13,025 nucleotides of DNA, taken from the NCBI GenBank assembly GCA_025463105.1, contig JAOAPW010000070.1:1-13025 (forward strand), given 5' to 3'. The notes under the pieces were generated by a model that was given only the letters and a program-made list of their open reading frames with translations, did not search any database and was not told the DNA's origin. Positions 12,474 to 13,025 of the stretch are shown here, in pieces. The DNA is from Candidatus Acidiferrum typicum (lineage in GTDB: Bacteria > Acidobacteriota > Terriglobia > Acidiferrales > UBA7541). The position numbers and the translations under genes are program-made. Each line of letters begins with the position of its first letter. Position 1 is the stretch's first letter.

Positions 12474-13025
12474 TGGCAAACCTGAACGTCAGCATCGTCC
12501 TCTACACGAAAAATAAAAAGTGGGTCAAGGCCACTGGCACAAAAGCCGATCCTACTGGACTGCTGTATTTGCGCTGGTACGAAGGCGACAAGCCCAAGTA
12601 CATCCGGGCGGGCGAAAGCTGGGACGAGGCGGAATCGTCGCAACGGCGGCAGATTCGAAAACTGAATTGTGTCAGTCAAGGATTCACCGATCCGGACGAG
12701 GTTCCGGTTGGCGCTAAATTCAACAAGATTTACGACTGCCTCCGCTCCTACGTGAAGTACCTCCGCACCACCACCAAAACTAACGGGCGTCGATACAACG
12801 AGCGGATGATCCTTGCGCGGGAGGCGAACATCAAGCAGTTCATTCGGGAGATTATCCCCAACAAGCAGTTTGTGGAGCAAATCAATCGCGCAGACCTTCA
12901 GCGATATAAAGATTGGCTCAACAACCCCAAACCTAATGAAGAACGGAAAGCCTCCGCTACCAATACGGTCCGGGCGAAGCTTATGACGGTGACCAATTTC
13001 CTGCGAAACAATCAGGTGAAGGTAG
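12473..13025 (+). CDS. Tyrosine recombinase / phage-type integrase, N-terminal part (cut by window end)
   Basis: Open reading frame from ATG 12473 to the last base, 184 codons with no stop. Residues about 28-48 (GLLYLRWYEGDKPKYIRAG) resemble the N-terminal arm-binding beta sheet of phage integrases. Residues about 83-184 look like the helical SAM-like core-binding domain: FNKIYDCLRSYVKYLR, a region with EANIKQFIREIIP, VEQINRADLQRYKDWL and SATNTVRAKLMTVTNFLR, the last being the usual 'new-helix' segment before the catalytic domain. The catalytic R...H-R-Y residues would lie beyond the edge, so activity cannot be judged. GGGAG lies seven bases before the ATG. It reads away from tRNA-Glu into the presumed element. 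Composition looks slightly less GC-rich than the neighbouring genes. Substrate: presumably attachment sites in tRNA-Glu. Confidence 0.8.
   Translation, partial: MANLNVSIVLYTKNKKWVKATGTKADPTGLLYLRWYEGDKPKYIRAGESWDEAESSQRRQIRKLNCVSQGFTDPDEVPVGAKFNKIYDCLRSYVKYLRTTTKTNGRRYNERMILAREANIKQFIREIIPNKQFVEQINRADLQRYKDWLNNPKPNEERKASATNTVRAKLMTVTNFLRNNQVKV

Larger units (their letters stand above)
12358..13025 (+). mobile_element. Left end of an element integrated at tRNA-Glu (continues past the window)
   Basis: The pairing of an intact tRNA 3' end with a tyrosine-recombinase gene starting just behind it is the usual signature of a tRNA-targeted prophage, genomic island or ICE. The attachment core should lie within the 3' part of the tRNA (about 12330-12357); the second copy would be beyond the right edge, so its ends cannot be proven here. 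The type of element is unknown because only its first gene is visible. Confidence 0.6.

Noticed and set aside
12401..12880. Minus-strand frame of 159 codons at the right end
   Set aside because: The plus strand encodes a better-supported integrase with a ribosome site and family-like segments.

Overview
The window looks like a chromosomal stretch of a free-living, Gram-negative soil-type bacterium, most probably an acidobacterium (Acidobacteriota, Terriglobia-like). This rests on the mix of gene types (FecR-like protein, PilZ-TonB protein, DUF190/CrcB pair, small zinc-ribbon proteins), moderate-to-high GC, and two kinds of interspersed intergenic repeat. The assignment is an inference from style and was not tested by database search.

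Layout. Bases 3-1187 (+) hold the 3' part of a class V aminotransferase of the alanine/serine-glyoxylate type, cut by the left edge. A short spacer with copies of a CACAGACT/AGTCTGTG palindrome leads to an unrecognised 124-aa gene (1292-1666, +). The next spacer (1667-1911) carries three copies of a CTCTGTGGTTCTCTG repeat, one inverted. It lies between that gene and a 52-aa zinc-ribbon gene on the minus strand (1912-2070). Divergent from the zinc-ribbon gene is an AI-2E-family membrane permease (2226-3290, +), followed by a large Lon-like protease with degenerate ATPase motifs (3396-5852, +). A FecR-like exported protein (6019-6762) and a PilZ-TM-TonB fusion (6795-8246) form an envelope-related pair. 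An unremarkable 250-bp convergent gap follows. Then, on the minus strand, come a membrane-anchored coiled-coil protein (8498-9355) and queF (9442-9843). Divergent from queF are a double zinc-ribbon protein (about 10022-10402), the fluoride channel crcB (10454-10831) and a DUF190 protein (10902-11249). A secreted di-haem cytochrome c built from a recent internal duplication (11434-12198) comes next.

Right end. A complete tRNA-Glu(CUC) gene (12283-12357) is followed 115 bp later by the 5' part of a tyrosine-recombinase integrase gene (12473 to the window end, open at the edge). This looks like the left junction of an integrative element (prophage, island or ICE) inserted at the tRNA 3' end, with the rest of the element outside the window. 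The leader of the integrase gene can fold so that its ribosome binding site is covered.

How the genes relate. Most of the window is ordinary chromosome with loosely related housekeeping and envelope genes. The clear functional pairs are crcB with DUF190, FecR-like with PilZ-TonB, and tRNA-Glu with integrase. No complete defence system, CRISPR array or biosynthetic cluster is visible. The parts most worth following up are the integrated element beginning at 12358, the PilZ-TonB fusion, and the Lon-like protease with altered nucleotide-binding motifs.
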